DNA of 64,000 bases, taken from assembly GCA_034431435.1 (NCBI GenBank), contig DAOUDG010000089.1, positions 19,739 to 83,738 on the forward strand, read 5' to 3'. Source of the stretch: JAHCIE01 sp034431435 (lineage in GTDB: Bacteria; Chloroflexota; Anaerolineae; Epilineales; JAHCIE01). Shown here in pieces: positions 45,927 through 53,092 of this stretch (position 1 is its first letter; each line of letters starts with the position of its first letter). A program made the translations under genes and the position numbers. A model generated the notes under the pieces. It worked only from the letters and a program-made list of their open reading frames with translations. It was not told where the DNA came from and ran no database searches.

Positions 45927-46469
45927 CTAAGGCTTAGGCGTCGCGGAAGGAAGGTAGGGCGGACCGACCGGCGAGGGTGTCACCGTGCCAAAGGTTGGGG
46001 GGAACGTGGGCGTGGGAACCCACGGGACCGGCGTCAGAGTCAGCCACGGCCCCGGTGGCGGAGGGTTGGGAATGCACAACCCCTGCCCGACGAAGATGAG
46101 ATTCGGGTTGTGCAGGCGGTTGACGTAACTGATGGCCTGACCCGGCACGCCGTACTGTAGCGCGATGGACGATACCGTCTCGCCGGGCTGCACGACGTGG
46201 ATGCTGCGGCAGCCGGTGGGCGGTGGGCCGGGTGGGTAGGGGGGGAGTGGGCCAGTGGGTGGGACCGGCTTCCCAGGTGGGACCGGCGCCGCCACAACCT
46301 GCGCGCTGTAGACATTGGGCGCGCCGGGCGTCTGGTTGAGGATGACCACAGCCTCAGGGACGTACGCTGCCTGCGTGCCGCAACCAGCCAGGCCGAGCAG
46401 CAGCAGCGCGGCCGCCGCCATCGCCAGCCATCGTTCCCAGCGCCTGCGCCTCGTCTCGCCTGCCACCAC
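45927..46469 (-). CDS. LysM-domain lipoprotein
   Basis: About 180 residues. A basic n-region (TRRRRWERW) and hydrophobic stretch lead to a lipobox (LLGLAGC), so it is a probable lipoprotein. After a Pro-rich linker there is one LysM domain (HVVQPGETVSSIALQYGVPGQ...NPNLIFVGQGLCIP), which binds peptidoglycan-type glycans. The C-terminal ~50 residues are Pro/Thr-rich. The start is uncertain: GTG 46469 is used because a start at 46544 would translate an intergenic repeat. It converges with the CNNM/CorC gene, 11 bases apart. Confidence 0.78.
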   Translation of the reverse strand: MVAGETRRRRWERWLAMAAAALLLLGLAGCGTQAAYVPEAVVILNQTPGAPNVYSAQVVAAPVPPGKPVPPTGPLPPYPPGPPPTGCRSIHVVQPGETVSSIALQYGVPGQAISYVNRLHNPNLIFVGQGLCIPNPPPPGPWLTLTPVPWVPTPTFPPTFGTVTPSPVGPPYLPSATPKP

Positions 46470-46507
46470 GATGACCTGACCTTGTTGCCGTCGCCTCTCG
46501 CGGACTG

Positions 46508-46566
46508 GTAGGGGCGAGACCCTCTCGCCCTGCCGCCGGTACACGGCGCGAAGACCGCGCCCCTAC
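46508..46566. repeat. Composite palindromic element bounded by GTAGGGGCG/CGCCCCTAC
   Basis: Outer arms GTAGGGGCG (46508-46516) and CGCCCCTAC (46558-46566) are complementary. Inside are two further hairpins: GGGCGAGA-ccc-TCTCGCCC (46512-46530) and GGCGCG-aagac-CGCGCC (46545-46561). The CCCCTAC end is shared with the DNA heading the first two repeat modules in nuoB1. Confidence 0.7.
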
Positions 46567-46659
46567 ACCGCTACGCATTGAACCAACAGCGAGCAACACG
46601 TAGCACCTCAACTATACTGCTATCACGGCGTCCTGTCAAGCGCCGGGGAGGGATTGGTT

Positions 46660-47838
46660 ATGTCTTCGCGCCTCATCTATCTGGACCATGCCGCCACGAC
46701 CCCCATTCACCCTGACGTCGTTGCCGCCATGCAGCCCTACCTGACGACCCAGTACGGCAACCCGTCGAGCGTCCACAGCCTCGGCCGCTCCGCGCTGGCG
46801 GCCCTGGACGACGCCCGTCGCGCCGTGGCCGAGGCGTTAGGCGCGACCCCCCGCGAGATCGTCTTCACCGCTGGTGGCTCCGAGTCCGACAATCTTGCCC
46901 TGCGCGGCGCGGCCTTCGCGGCGCGCGAGCGGAGCAGGGGGGCGCACCTCATCACCACCGCCATCGAGCACCACGCTGTCCTGCACACGGTCGAGCAGTT
47001 GGGGCGGCATTTCGGCTTCGACCTCACCATCCTGCCGGTGGACGAGTACGGGCGGGTCACCCCCACTCAGGTTGAGGCCGCGTTGCGCCCCGACACCGTG
47101 CTGGTGTCCGTCATGCTCGCCAACAACGAGATCGGCACGCTGCAGCCCGTCGCCGACATCGCGCGCCTCGTGCGCGGCCACGGCGCGCTCATGCACACCG
47201 ATGCCGTCCAGGGCGGCGGCAGCCTGGATATCAATGTTGATCGTCTGGGTGTCGATCTGCTGACCCTGGCCGCCCACAAGTTCCACGGTCCCAAAGGGGT
47301 GGGCATCCTCTACGCGCGCCAGGGCACGCCGCTGCTGCCTGAGATTACCGGCGGCAGCCAGGAGCGCAATCGCCGCGCGGGCACAGAGAACATCGCCGGC
47401 ATCGTCGGCACAGCGACCGCCCTGACCTGGGCGCAGGTGAACCGAGTGGCCCACGCCGCGCACCTGGCGCGCCTGCGCGACCGTCTCATCGCCGGCATCC
47501 TCGGCGCTGTGCCCGACACAGCGCTGACTGGCCATCCCACCGAGCGCCTGCCTGGGCTGGCGAGCTTCGCCATCGCGGGCCTGAGCGGGGCCGAGGAACT
47601 ACTGCTGGGGCTGGACCTGGCGGGTATCTGCGCCTCCAGCGGCTCGGCCTGCACCTCGGCCAGCCTGGAGCCGAGCTACGTGTTGCGCGCCTGCGGCCTG
47701 CCGTCGGCGCTGGCCGTAGGCAGCCTGCGCCTCAGCCTCGGCTACGCCAACACCGACGCCGATGTGGATCACGCCCTGGCGACCCTGCCACCGCTGGTCG
47801 AGCGGCTGCGGGAGTTAGCGCGGTTGATGCAGGGGTAG
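46660..47838 (+). CDS. Cysteine desulfurase (IscS/NifS family)
   Basis: 392 residues, PLP-dependent class V aminotransferase fold. It provides sulfur for iron-sulfur clusters. It begins YLDHAATTPIHPDV; TAGGSESDNLALRG, the PLP Lys in LAAHKFHGPKG and the catalytic Cys in ASSGSACTSASLEPS are all present. ATG 46660 has GGGGAGGGA seven bases upstream; a TTG two codons earlier is less likely. It sits directly upstream of the iron-sulfur-rich complex I operon on the same strand, a sensible neighbour, although the operon has its own promoter. Confidence 0.94.
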   Translation: MSSRLIYLDHAATTPIHPDVVAAMQPYLTTQYGNPSSVHSLGRSALAALDDARRAVAEALGATPREIVFTAGGSESDNLALRGAAFAARERSRGAHLITTAIEHHAVLHTVEQLGRHFGFDLTILPVDEYGRVTPTQVEAALRPDTVLVSVMLANNEIGTLQPVADIARLVRGHGALMHTDAVQGGGSLDINVDRLGVDLLTLAAHKFHGPKGVGILYARQGTPLLPEITGGSQERNRRAGTENIAGIVGTATALTWAQVNRVAHAAHLARLRDRLIAGILGAVPDTALTGHPTERLPGLASFAIAGLSGAEELLLGLDLAGICASSGSACTSASLEPSYVLRACGLPSALAVGSLRLSLGYANTDADVDHALATLPPLVERLRELARLMQG

Positions 47839-47924
47839 TATCTCGACGTAGACCCGCTGCGTCATGGCGTTCAGAATCTCAGCAGGCCTGGGCTGGCCGC
47901 CTCTCACATGATTCTCATTCGGTG

Positions 47925-47953
47925 TTGACAAGGCTGCTGGCCCCCTTTATAAT
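47925..47953 (+). promoter_or_regulatory. Consensus sigma-70 promoter of the complex I operon
   Basis: TTGACA (47925-47930), exactly 17 bases, then TATAAT (47948-47953): both hexamers match the consensus perfectly. The nuoB1 start is 86 bases downstream of the -10, leaving a leader of about 80 bases. It implies strong constitutive expression. Confidence 0.82.
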
Positions 47954-48038
47954 CAGCGTGACTTCGGCCCCAGGGGCTACCAGGTGATTCGCGCCCGCCT
48001 CGATAGGCCGGGCTGCGTGCTTGAGGGAGACAAACAGC

Positions 48039-49196
48039 ATGGCCGACGCGCCAGGCAATGGTCGTGATGGACAGCCTAGCCAGAGCTACGAGCTGCGCCT
48101 CATGACCGAAGAAGACTTCATGGCCGAGGATGCCGCTCCACCCGGCATCCTTGTGACCACCTTCAACAAACTGCTGGACGTGGTGAACCCCGCCTACAAC
48201 TGGGGTCGCCGCTACTCCATGTGGCCGATGCAGTTCGGCCTGGCGTGCTGCGCCATCGAGTTTATCTCCCAGGCCGCCTCCCGCTACGACTTCGACCGTT
48301 TCGGTTGGGGCCTCACACGCGCCTCGCCGCGCCAGGCCGACGTGATGATCGTGTCGGGCACTGTCACCAAGAAGATGCTGCCCCAGATCGTCCGCCTCTA
48401 CAATCAGATGGCCGAGCCCAAGTACGTCATCTCCATGGGCTGCTGCGCCAATGGCGGCGGCCCCTTCAAAGAGGGCTACAACGTCGTCAGCGGCATCGAT
48501 CAGTATCTACCCGTTGACGTCTACATTCCCGGCTGCCCGCCCACCCCCCAGGCCTTCCTCCACGGCTTGATCAAGCTCCAGGAGAAGATCGACGCCGAGC
48601 GCGTCCAGGACGTGGCCTGGTATCGGCGCGGCCAGGCCGAGGAAATCCCCGTTCCCATTCTCGGTCCCGATCTCATCGATCCGCGCCAGCTACCCGAGCT
48701 ACAGGCCGCCGTCCAGGCCGCCGCGGCCGAGCGCAAGGCGGCCGAGGAAGCGGCGAAACTGGCCGCCGCCGCGGCGGCCCTTGTCCCCGCCGCTCCGGCC
48801 ACGACCCCGGCCGGGCAGGCACGGGGGCCTGCCCCTACGACAGCTGTGGAGACGTTGCCTAGCGGCAAGCCGAAGCCCATCTCCGGCAAGGTGGCGAAGG
48901 CGATGCGCGAGCGCGGCCTGACGCCGGGTGTGGACCCCATCCCCGCCGACCTCTTGCCGCCGGGTGAAGTGGCCGCGCCTGCCCCGGCCCCCGCTGCCCC
49001 GCCGACCCCACCCGCTGCCGAGGCAGGACCGGCACAGGGGCCTGCCCCTACGACAGCCGTGGAGACGTTGCCCAGCGGCAAGCCGAAGCCCATCTCCGGC
49101 AAGGTGGCGAAGGCGATGCGCGAGCGCGGCCTGACGCCGGGTGTGGACCCCATCCCTGCCGACCTCTTGCCGCCTGGCGCCGGACAGGGGGACTAG
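48039..49196 (+). CDS. nuoB: Complex I subunit NuoB, copy 1, with tandem repeat tail
   Basis: 385 residues, about twice the usual length. Residues ~35-185 are NuoB: FGLACCAIEF (two adjacent Cys), SMGCCANGGG and PGCPPTPQAF supply the ligands of cluster N2, the last cluster before quinone. From about residue 215 an Ala/Pro-rich tail carries two copies of the ~37-residue module LPSGKPKPISG...ADLLPPG (residues 273-309 and 344-380). The tail is unknown in standard NuoB. ATG 48039 follows GAGGGAGA; TTG 48021 is an alternative. First gene of the operon; three bases separate it from nuoCD1. A second, shorter NuoB is encoded at 52533. Confidence 0.94.
   Translation: MADAPGNGRDGQPSQSYELRLMTEEDFMAEDAAPPGILVTTFNKLLDVVNPAYNWGRRYSMWPMQFGLACCAIEFISQAASRYDFDRFGWGLTRASPRQADVMIVSGTVTKKMLPQIVRLYNQMAEPKYVISMGCCANGGGPFKEGYNVVSGIDQYLPVDVYIPGCPPTPQAFLHGLIKLQEKIDAERVQDVAWYRRGQAEEIPVPILGPDLIDPRQLPELQAAVQAAAAERKAAEEAAKLAAAAAALVPAAPATTPAGQARGPAPTTAVETLPSGKPKPISGKVAKAMRERGLTPGVDPIPADLLPPGEVAAPAPAPAAPPTPPAAEAGPAQGPAPTTAVETLPSGKPKPISGKVAKAMRERGLTPGVDPIPADLLPPGAGQGD
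48855..48965 (+). repeat. Tail module copy 1 (in nuoB1)
   Basis: 37 codons for LPSGKPKPISG-KVAKAMRERG-LTPGVDPIPADLLPPG. It is headed by the palindrome GGGCAGGC-acgggg-GCCTGCCC (48813-48834). DNA is nearly identical to the other three copies. Confidence 0.93.
49068..49178 (+). repeat. Tail module copy 2 (in nuoB1)
   Basis: Same 37 residues as copy 1, starting 213 bases after it. Headed by GGCAGG...CCTGCC (49022-49046). Differences from copy 1 are synonymous. Confidence 0.93.
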
Positions 49197-49199
49197 CTC

Positions 49200-50942
49200 A
49201 TGGCCGTCGTGATTGATTCCCTCACCCAGACATCCCCCGCGCCCAGCCTCGACCAGGCCTTTCCTGGCGCGGTAAGCCTCGATGCCGGCGGGGCGACCGT
49301 CGTCCAGGCCGACCGCCTGCTCGAAGTCGCTCGCTACCTGCGCGACCAGGCGGGCTATAGCTACCTGGCGAACATGACCGCCGTCGACTACCCCGACCGT
49401 CTCGAGACAGTCTATCATCTGTATCCGATGAAGATCACGGGCAATGCGCCGTCGCAGCCGCTGATTATCAAGGCCCACGCTACCGACAAGGCCGACCCGG
49501 TCATTCCCAGCGTCACCGCCGTCTGGCCCGGCGCCAACTTCCAGGAGCGGGAAGTCTACGACATGTACGGCATCCGCTTCGCCGGGCACCCGTATCTGCG
49601 CCGCGTCCTGATGTGGGATGGCTTCGAGGGCTGGCCGCTGCGCAAGGACTACCGCGAGGCCTACTACGAGGGCGACACCAAGCCCTTTGCCAGTCGCTGG
49701 CCCGGCGGCCACCACGTCCGCGCCGAGGAGCGCGCCAGGTTCGCCCGCAATGTGGCCTACCCGCGCCAATGGGATCCGGCGCAGGCTACCTCACCCGATG
49801 AGTCGCTGCCTGTCGTCGACGTATCCGAGCTAAACGCCATCCATACTCAGAAGTTCGTCATCAATATGGGGCCACAGCACCCCAGCACCCACGGCGTCTT
49901 CCGCATGCAGGTGACGCTGGACGGCGAGACGGTCGTGGACGTGATGCCGGTCATTGGCTACCTGCACCGCAACCACGAGAAGATCGGCGAACGCAACATG
50001 TGGCTGCAAAACATGCCGTTCACCGACCGCCTCGACTACTTCTGCTCGATGGGTAACAATACCGGCTACGCCCTCGCCGTAGAGAAGTTGATGGCCGTCG
50101 AGCCGCCGGAACGCGCTGAATACATCCGGGTCATCATGCAGGAGTTGACCCGTGTCCAGAACCACCTGTTCGGCCTGGGTCAGTTCCTGTCCGACCTCGG
50201 CGCGTTCTTCACTCCCATCCTGTACGCGATTGAGAACCGCGAACTGATTCTCGACCTGTTCGAGATGACCAGCGGCTCGCGCATGATGTGTAACTACATG
50301 CGTTTCGGCGGCGTGGCCTACGACCTGCCGCCGGAGTTCATGCCTCGCGCCCATGAGTTGGCCTTCGAGCGTCTGCCCCGCGAGATCGATGAGCTGGAAG
50401 AGTACCTGACGGCTAACGAGATCCTCCGTAGCCGTACCATCGGCGTCGGCGTTCTGCCCGCCGGGGCGGCCATCGGCCTGAGTGTCTCGGGGCCGCTGCT
50501 GCGCGCGTCGGGCGTCAAGTACGACATCCGCCGCCACCAGCCCTACGGTATCTACGACCGCTTCGACTTCGAGATCCCGACCCGTCCCAATGGCGACCTG
50601 TATGACCGCTATCTGATTCGCGTCGCCGAGGTGCGCCAGTCCATTCGCATCTTGCAGCAGGCCTTCAACAGCTTGCCCGACGGCCCCATCCTGGCTGGCC
50701 GCAAAGCGTGGCAGATTCGCGTGCCCAAGGGCGAGGCCTATGGCCGCGTCGAGAACCCCAAGGGCGAGACCGGCTTCTACGTCGTCAGTGACGGCACAGC
50801 CAACCCGTACCGCTATCACGTGCGCGCGCCCAGCTTCGTGAACATCCAGGCCCTGCGCGAGATGTCCATCGGCTTCAAGATCGCCGATATCGTCGCTAAC
50901 CTGGGCAGTATCGACATCGTGCTGGGCGAACTGGATCGCTAG
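49200..50942 (+). CDS. nuoCD: Complex I subunit NuoCD fusion, copy 1
   Basis: 580 residues. NuoC part (about 1-190) with QEREVYDMYGIRFAGHP; NuoD part (about 215-580) with MGPQHPSTHGVFRM, which contains the quinone-site His, and LDYFCSMG with the conserved Tyr. It ends NLGSIDIVLGELDR, the normal NuoD end. The segment VPKGEAYGRVENPKGETG and a shorter C-terminal region resemble NuoD of 11-subunit complex I enzymes rather than the second copy here; this grouping is my inference. Starts three bases after nuoB1. Confidence 0.93.
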   Translation: MAVVIDSLTQTSPAPSLDQAFPGAVSLDAGGATVVQADRLLEVARYLRDQAGYSYLANMTAVDYPDRLETVYHLYPMKITGNAPSQPLIIKAHATDKADPVIPSVTAVWPGANFQEREVYDMYGIRFAGHPYLRRVLMWDGFEGWPLRKDYREAYYEGDTKPFASRWPGGHHVRAEERARFARNVAYPRQWDPAQATSPDESLPVVDVSELNAIHTQKFVINMGPQHPSTHGVFRMQVTLDGETVVDVMPVIGYLHRNHEKIGERNMWLQNMPFTDRLDYFCSMGNNTGYALAVEKLMAVEPPERAEYIRVIMQELTRVQNHLFGLGQFLSDLGAFFTPILYAIENRELILDLFEMTSGSRMMCNYMRFGGVAYDLPPEFMPRAHELAFERLPREIDELEEYLTANEILRSRTIGVGVLPAGAAIGLSVSGPLLRASGVKYDIRRHQPYGIYDRFDFEIPTRPNGDLYDRYLIRVAEVRQSIRILQQAFNSLPDGPILAGRKAWQIRVPKGEAYGRVENPKGETGFYVVSDGTANPYRYHVRAPSFVNIQALREMSIGFKIADIVANLGSIDIVLGELDR

Positions 50943-50950
50943 GGGGACGA

Positions 50951-52012
50951 ATGTTCGGAAGTGGCGTGCTGCGCGGCATGTTGGTGACGCTCAGGCACTT
51001 CGTTGAAACGTACACTGAGGACCCACGGCGCGTCAAGGCGCGCGCGGCGGCGCCCAACGCCGTCCGCCAGATGCCCAATGATGCCAGAGGCCTCTTCACC
51101 GTTCAGTATCCGGAAGAGAAGCTCGCCATCGCGGAGCGGTTCCGCTTCTACCCGATGCTCATCGTCGATGGCACGACCGGCCAGGACTGGTGCACCTCGT
51201 GTGGCATCTGCGCTAAAGTCTGCCCGCCGCAGTGCATCTGGATCGTGCGCGGCACGCAGCCCAACGGCAAGCCCAAGCCGGAGCCGGAAGAGTTCTATCT
51301 CGATACCACCATCTGCATGCAATGCGGCTACTGCGCGGAGTTTTGCCCCTTCGACGCCATCAAGATGCATCACGACTACGAGCTATCGTCCTACGAACGT
51401 CACGAGTCGGCTATTTACAACAAGGAAATGCTGTCGGTCACCACGACCTACTACGCGCGGACGCATCCCCGCGCCTGGGCCGAGGAGTCGGCGGTACGCG
51501 CGGAGAAGGAAGCCCGCGATAAGGCCAAGTCTGCCCCGGCGACTGCCGCGCCGGCTCCGGCCGCTGCTGCGCCAGCTCCGGTCGCTGCTGCGCCGGCCCC
51601 GGCCCCCGCGGCCGAGGCAGGGCGGGCAGGGCAGGCACAGGGGCCGGCCGCTACGACAGCCGCGGGGACATTACCCAGCGGCAAGCCGAAGCCCATCTCT
51701 GGCAAGGTGGCGAAGGCGATGCGCGAGCGCGGTCTGACGCCGGGTGTGGACCCTATCCCGGCTGACCTCGTTACCGCCACCGAAACGCCCGCCGCCGATA
51801 CCGTTGCGCCGGCCGCCGCCGCCTCCATCGGGCAGACAGCGGCCGCCGGCCAGGCACAGGAGCCTGCGCCCACGGGCGGCACGACGCTGCCGAGTGGCAG
51901 GCCCAAGCCCATCTCCGGCAAGGTGGCGAAGGCGATGCGCGAGCGCGGCCTGACGCCGGGTGTGGACCCTATCCCCGCCGACTTGCAGCCGCCGGGCGAC
52001 AGCCAGGGTTGA
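50951..52012 (+). CDS. nuoI: Complex I subunit NuoI, copy 1, with tandem repeat tail
   Basis: 353 residues, about twice the usual length. The two [4Fe-4S] motifs are CTSCGICAKVCPPQC and CMQCGYCAEFCPFDA. From about residue 190 there is an Ala/Pro linker like that of E2 acyltransferases, then two copies of the module also found in NuoB1 (residues 241-273 and 313-349). Finding the same module in two neighbouring subunits of the connecting arm suggests a shared binding partner. Eight bases follow nuoCD1; 122 bases without a gene precede nuoA. Confidence 0.94.
   Translation: MFGSGVLRGMLVTLRHFVETYTEDPRRVKARAAAPNAVRQMPNDARGLFTVQYPEEKLAIAERFRFYPMLIVDGTTGQDWCTSCGICAKVCPPQCIWIVRGTQPNGKPKPEPEEFYLDTTICMQCGYCAEFCPFDAIKMHHDYELSSYERHESAIYNKEMLSVTTTYYARTHPRAWAEESAVRAEKEARDKAKSAPATAAPAPAAAAPAPVAAAPAPAPAAEAGRAGQAQGPAATTAAGTLPSGKPKPISGKVAKAMRERGLTPGVDPIPADLVTATETPAADTVAPAAAASIGQTAAAGQAQEPAPTGGTTLPSGRPKPISGKVAKAMRERGLTPGVDPIPADLQPPGDSQG
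51671..51769 (+). repeat. Tail module copy 3 (in nuoI1)
   Basis: 33 residues, LPSGKPKPISG-KVAKAMRERG-LTPGVDPIPADL, without the LPPG end. Preceded by GQAQGPAATTAAGT, matching the GQARGPAPTTAVET before copy 1. Confidence 0.92.
51887..51997 (+). repeat. Tail module copy 4 (in nuoI1)
   Basis: 37 residues with only Lys-to-Arg (SGRPKP) and Leu-to-Gln (ADLQPPG) changes. Spaced 216 bases from copy 3, almost the same as copies 1-2. Confidence 0.92.
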
Positions 52013-52134
52013 GGCTGCGCGCGCGATTGTCAGCCCGCCTATCGTCGAGGCATCTGGGGCAGCCATTGCCGTGATCCGACGCCAGGCCCCAGCATGACAG
52101 TCGTCGAGGGATAGCGAACAAGTGGAGATGAATT

Positions 52135-52497
52135 ATGCCCGCTGATTGGCTACCAATCCTGGTCATGTTCTTGCTGGCTCTGGTCTTTGGCGTGCTGGTC
52201 CTCATCGTCAGCCGTCTCCTCGGCCCCCACGTGCCGACCCGCGCCAAGGCCATGCCTTACGAGTCCGGCATGCGCCCCGTCGGCCAGGCCCAGCGCCGCT
52301 TTCCGATGCGCTATTACCTGATTGCTACCATCTTCATCATCTTCGACGTAGAAATTGTCTTCCTCTACCCGTGGGCGGTCATCTACAAGAACATGGACCC
52401 CATCTGGTTTGGGCTGGCCGAGATCCTGTTCTTCTTTGTTCTCATCGTTCTCGGCTACGTATACTTGATGAAGAAGGGCGCGCTGGATTGGGAATAG
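52135..52497 (+). CDS. nuoA: Complex I subunit NuoA
   Basis: 120 residues, three membrane helices. YESGMRPVGQAQRRFPMRYYLIATIFIIFDVEIVFLYPWA (split here by the loop) is the NuoA signature with the acidic DVE. Only one nuoA is present although B, CD and I are duplicated. The 122-base gap before it shows no clear promoter. Begins the second, canonical set of subunits. Confidence 0.95.
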   Translation: MPADWLPILVMFLLALVFGVLVLIVSRLLGPHVPTRAKAMPYESGMRPVGQAQRRFPMRYYLIATIFIIFDVEIVFLYPWAVIYKNMDPIWFGLAEILFFFVLIVLGYVYLMKKGALDWE

Positions 52498-52532
52498 CCT
52501 TTGCGATCGGGATACCTGGGAAGGGGTGAGAC

Positions 52533-53090
52533 ATGGGTCTTGAACAAAAAGCCGGTGATATGGGCATCGTGACGGTCTCTCTGGAGAAAGCCCTTGGCTG
52601 GGCGCGAACGCGCTCCATGTGGCCCGCCCTGTTCGGCCTGGCCTGCTGCGCCATCGAGATGATGCACGCGCAAGGCCCGCGCCAGGATATGGCGCGCTTT
52701 GGCCTGGAACTGATGCGCGCCTCGCCCCGCCAGTCCGACCTGATGATCGTCGCCGGCCGGCTGTCGCGCAAGATGGCCCCAGTGTTGCGCCAGATTTACG
52801 ACCAGATGGCTGACCCCAAGTGGGTCGTCAGCATGGGCGACTGTGCGTCGTGCACCGGTCTCTTCAATAACTACGCCCTGGTCCAGGGCGTCGATGAGGT
52901 TGTGCCCGTCGATGTCTACGTTGCCGGCTGCCCGCCGCGCGCCGAGGCCCTCATCGATGGCATCATGCTTCTCCACGAGAAGATCGAGCGCGAGAAGCTG
53001 CTAGGGGTCAAGGAGGCGCCTGTCGACCTGCGCGGTCGCACCTACCCGACCACCGTCGCCGTCTACGACAAGATTCCGGGGCGGAGCTGA
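52533..53090 (+). CDS. nuoB: Complex I subunit NuoB, copy 2
   Basis: 185 residues, normal length and no tail. Ligands for cluster N2: FGLACCAIEMM, MGDCASC and VAGCPPRAEA. MGDCASCTG has an extra Cys two residues after the usual ligand, where NuoB1 has MGCCANGGG. It ends with a typical C terminus (PTTVAVYDKIPGRS). Two bases separate it from nuoCD2. It is clearly diverged from NuoB1, so the copies are not a recent duplication. Confidence 0.94.
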   Translation: MGLEQKAGDMGIVTVSLEKALGWARTRSMWPALFGLACCAIEMMHAQGPRQDMARFGLELMRASPRQSDLMIVAGRLSRKMAPVLRQIYDQMADPKWVVSMGDCASCTGLFNNYALVQGVDEVVPVDVYVAGCPPRAEALIDGIMLLHEKIEREKLLGVKEAPVDLRGRTYPTTVAVYDKIPGRS

Positions 53091-53092
53091 CT

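Noticed and set aside
48855..51997. CRISPR-like array from the four repeats
   Set aside because: Repeats are in frame inside coding sequence, far apart and in two genes, with no cas genes nearby.
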